This document shows, piece by piece, positions 24,605 to 26,442 of a DNA stretch of 26,442 nt. The stretch covers positions 1-26,442 of the forward strand of contig CAZRIT010000021.1 in assembly GCA_964600225.1 (NCBI GenBank), written 5' to 3'. Position 1 is the stretch's first letter. Each line of letters opens with the position of its first letter. Both the position numbers and the translations under genes were made by a program. The DNA is from CAZRIT01 sp964600225 (GTDB lineage: Bacteria > Bacillota > Clostridia > Christensenellales > CAG-138). A model generated the notes under the pieces. The model was not told the DNA's origin and did no database searches. It worked only from the letters and a program-made list of their open reading frames with translations.

Positions 24605-24785
24605 AGGATTTCTGCTGCCGTATATATTGCTGCTGGCGCTTGGCGCGGCGTACCTGATTGCCTATGGCGTGTACTGCATCGGGCGGGAACGGCGCATGGC
24701 CGCGGTGGGCAGTTTTCTGCTGGCCGCGCCCGCGCTTTCCCTTTGCGCCATATTTGTTTTCATATTGTTGCGCTCTTTTTACTGA
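24597..24785 (+). CDS. Small two-helix membrane protein, candidate GerA-operon D subunit
   Basis: The 62-residue protein is mostly two hydrophobic helices (about 6-27 and 37-58) joined by a basic loop (GRERRM). The start is TTG 24597, with GGAGG 8-9 nt upstream inside gerC; no ATG is available before the first helix. It overlaps the end of gerC by 8 nt and ends the operon. Small two-helix D-gene products of roughly this size are known in Bacillus GerA-family operons and modulate germination. Position, size and topology support that reading; the sequence itself is too short and hydrophobic to prove kinship. Confidence 0.75.
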   Translation: MSEGFLLPYILLLALGAAYLIAYGVYCIGRERRMAAVGSFLLAAPALSLCAIFVFILLRSFY

Positions 24786-24792
24786 AAAGCAC

Positions 24793-24822
24793 TGGTCAAG
24801 CCTTTTGCATTGATGTTACAAT
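24793..24822 (+). promoter_or_regulatory. Candidate promoter directly before the DUF5685 gene
   Basis: TGGTCA (24793-24798) and TACAAT (24817-24822) are 18 nt apart. The start would fall at 24829-24831, at the ATG itself, so the message would be leaderless. The -35 box is a weak match. Confidence 0.4.
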
Positions 24823-24830
24823 AGCATAGT

Positions 24831-25673
24831 ATGTTCGGCTACATCCGTCCAATGGAGGATATGCTTCTTGTGCGCGAGATGAAACGGTATCGCGCATATT
24901 ACTGCGGATTGTGCAAGACGATCGGGAAGCGGTGCGGGCCCATTGCCCGCCTGACGCTCAATTATGACTGCACGTTTCTGGCGGCGTTTCTTTCGGCGCT
25001 GACGGATACCCAAGAGCAGACGTCCTGCCAACGGTGCCTGATTTGCCCGCATCGCGGCAAACAGCCCATGGCCGCGCCTTCGGAGGCGCTGTCGTATGCG
25101 GCCGACGTCAACGTGCTGCTGGCATGGTATCAGCTATGCGACGACTGGCGGGATGACAGGCGCATGCGCGCGCTGCTGCTCAAACCCCTGCTGCATGGCG
25201 CATTTTGCAGGGCAAAAAAGCGCAACGTTGCGCTCGACGGGGAGATTGCCGATTGCATCCAAAGGCTTGGCGAGCTGGAACGCGCCAAGGCCGCCTGTAC
25301 CGACGAGCCGTCGGATGCGTTCGGGACGTTGCTGAAAGCGGTGATCCGTCACGCGCCAAACGTGCGGGAAACGGACCGCGCGGCGTGCGAATGGATGTTT
25401 TACAACCTCGGCCGCTGGATCTACTTGGCCGATGCGTGGGACGATCGGCAAAAGGACGAAAAGCGCGCGGCGTACAACCCGTTTTTGATGGCGGGGACAG
25501 ATCAGGAGGCGGCGTCGTTTCTGCTGTACATCTCGCTTTCCGAGGCGGAGAAGGGCTACGACCTGATCGACTTTGCGGGCGATCACGGGCTGATCGATAA
25601 TATTGTGCGGCTGGGCTGCCGCTACCGAACCGAGCAACTGCTCAACAAGGAGAACGCGCATGAATCCGTATAA
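24831..25673 (+). CDS. DUF5685 family protein
   Basis: The 280-residue, mostly helical protein begins MFGYIRP, the family N-terminus, which fixes the start at ATG 24831. Cysteines group as YYCGLC (25, 28) and CQRCLIC (66, 69, 72), and could hold a metal. Two Asp-rich motifs lie in predicted helices: DDWRDD (104-109) and DAWDDRQKDE (201-210). This recalls the paired Asp motifs of phytoene/squalene-synthase-type enzymes, which is pattern inference only. No ribosome binding site is visible upstream. The gene overlaps the J-domain gene by 14 nt, so the two products likely work together. Function unknown. Confidence 0.88.
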   Translation: MFGYIRPMEDMLLVREMKRYRAYYCGLCKTIGKRCGPIARLTLNYDCTFLAAFLSALTDTQEQTSCQRCLICPHRGKQPMAAPSEALSYAADVNVLLAWYQLCDDWRDDRRMRALLLKPLLHGAFCRAKKRNVALDGEIADCIQRLGELERAKAACTDEPSDAFGTLLKAVIRHAPNVRETDRAACEWMFYNLGRWIYLADAWDDRQKDEKRAAYNPFLMAGTDQEAASFLLYISLSEAEKGYDLIDFAGDHGLIDNIVRLGCRYRTEQLLNKENAHESV

Positions 25674-26325
25674 GGTGTTGGGGGTGAGCGAGAACGCCAC
25701 GCAGGAGGAGATCCGCGCGGCGTATCTGGCGCTGGTCAAAAAGTACCATCCCGACAAATACACGGACAACCCGCTCAAGGAGCTTGCGGGTGAAAAGCTC
25801 AAGGAGATCAACCAGGCGTACGAGCTGTTGACCAAAAAGCCGAGCAACGGCAACGGCGGCGCGTCCTCAAGCGGCTATGGCGGCGGCACGGGCGGCGCAT
25901 ACGCGGGTGGGAGCTACGGCGGCGGCTATGCCAACTACGGCCGCCGCGAGGGCACGGGCTACACGGGCCCCAACGCAAAGGAATTTGCCAGCGCGCGCGC
26001 CTATATCAACCAAAATAACCTCAACGCCGCGCGCACGGTGCTCGACAGCGTCCCAAATCACAACGGCGAATGGAACTATCTGTACGGCATCATCTACCTG
26101 CGGCAGGGCTGGTATGAAAAGGCCCGCGCCTGCATCCGCGTGGCGTATGAATCCGATCCGAACAATGCCGAGTACCGCAATGCCTACGCTTCCCTCAATA
26201 ATTCGGGCCGCGTGTACCAGACGGGCGGCTTTGGTAACGCCAACGGCATGGGCAGCACGGTCTGCTGCAGCATCTGCCCCGCGCTGATGTGCCTGGATTG
26301 CTGCTCGGGCGGCTGCTGCTGTTAG
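25660..26325 (+). CDS. J-domain (DnaJ-like) protein with Gly-rich linker and cysteine-rich tail
   Basis: The 221-residue protein has a J domain at about 2-63 with the HPD motif at 30-32, needed to stimulate an Hsp70 (DnaK). A Gly/Ser/Tyr-rich linker (about 67-105) and a TPR-like helical part follow (SARAYINQNNLNAARTVLD, then YLRQGWYEKARACIRVAYE). The C-terminus holds nine cysteines in its last 20 residues. It is not a classic DnaJ: the four CxxCxGxG zinc repeats are missing. ATG 25660 is chosen for AAGGAG just upstream and the canonical MNPYKVLGV start. It overlaps the DUF5685 gene. The tail may bind metal or be lipid-modified; that is inference. Confidence 0.9.
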   Translation: MNPYKVLGVSENATQEEIRAAYLALVKKYHPDKYTDNPLKELAGEKLKEINQAYELLTKKPSNGNGGASSSGYGGGTGGAYAGGSYGGGYANYGRREGTGYTGPNAKEFASARAYINQNNLNAARTVLDSVPNHNGEWNYLYGIIYLRQGWYEKARACIRVAYESDPNNAEYRNAYASLNNSGRVYQTGGFGNANGMGSTVCCSICPALMCLDCCSGGCCC

Positions 26326-26382
26326 CAAGAAACCAAAGTTAACGGGTATCGGTTAACAAGAAACCAGAGTTAGCGGACATTG
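26321..26382. repeat. 31-bp imperfect tandem repeat after the J-domain gene
   Basis: Units 26321-26351 and 26352-26382 match at 25 of 31 positions and all six differences are transitions. The first unit includes the stop codon of the J-domain gene. No promoter or terminator is obvious inside it. Confidence 0.8.
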
Positions 26383-26442
26383 GTTGCTCCCTGCGGGAGC
26401 AAAGATTCCTCGCCAAGGCCCTTCGGCGGGATGCGCCTCAGG
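26371..26442. repeat. Dispersed palindromic intergenic repeat, copy 2 (cut by window edge)
   Basis: It shares AGCGGACAT, the central hairpin and AAAGATTCCTCG with copy 1 at 12379-12494. The hairpin pairs TTGCTCCC (26384-26391) with GGGAGCAA (26395-26402) around the same TGC loop. Relative to copy 1 about 12 nt are missing before the hairpin, and the right flank differs. Confidence 0.75.

Noticed and set aside
1..26442. CRISPR array, prophage, transposase or defence genes
   Set aside because: No regularly spaced repeats, integrase, capsid, transposase or nuclease/toxin genes were found. The S24-type regulator alone is not evidence of a prophage.

Overview
The window reads as a GC-rich, endospore-forming anaerobic Clostridia (Firmicutes) chromosome. 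The support is a GerA-type germinant-receptor operon, a clostridial-type pyruvate phosphate dikinase, a split (PA/PB) glycine decarboxylase, a lysoplasmalogenase-like YhhN protein and a DUF5685/J-domain pair. Dense coding, ATGA-type overlaps, several TTG starts and purine-rich ribosome binding sites fit this. The order is a guess at phylum/class level only; no rRNA or tRNA gene is present to place it better.

Layout. (1) 1-5424, minus strand: a glycine cleavage operon, gcvH-gcvPA-gcvPB followed by one long gene that fuses aminomethyltransferase (GcvT) to a serine hydroxymethyltransferase-like domain and runs off the left edge. (2) 5661-7301, plus: a membrane-anchored zinc-ribbon protein with its own promoter, an operator-like palindrome and a terminator. 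(3) 7357-12247, minus: an ABC exporter operon (ATPase, a membrane-anchored protein with four G-Y/F-D-P-x-T-G-x-P repeats, two ABC-2 permeases). (4) 12379-12636: a dispersed palindromic repeat and an AT-rich hairpin block, no gene. (5) 12651-17694, minus: an S24-type repressor-like regulator, YhhN, a diacylglycerol-kinase-family lipid kinase, a very compact alanyl-tRNA synthetase and an overlapping DUF695/RraB-like gene. (6) 17949-20576, plus: ppdK with a strong promoter and terminator. (7) 20719-24785, plus: gerA-gerB-gerC plus a 62-residue two-helix membrane protein resembling the small D subunits of GerA-family operons. (8) 24831-26325, plus: DUF5685 protein overlapping a DnaJ-domain protein with a cysteine-rich tail. 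(9) 26321-26442: a 31-bp tandem repeat and a second copy of the dispersed repeat.

How it works together. The Gcv operon breaks glycine to CO2, ammonia and methylene-tetrahydrofolate; fusing GcvT to an SHMT would let the methylene-folate be used at once to turn a second glycine into serine (or the reverse). PPDK links pyruvate and PEP. The lipid kinase and YhhN suggest ether-lipid/phospholipid turnover. The germination operon looks complete for A, B, C and a putative D subunit.

The most unusual items are the GcvT-SHMT fusion, the ~600-residue alanyl-tRNA synthetase that lacks both the central beta-barrel and the C-Ala domain, an S24-type regulator whose catalytic lysine is replaced by arginine, two genes whose start codons sit where transcription should begin, and two copies of a repeat whose hairpin shows a compensated base pair.
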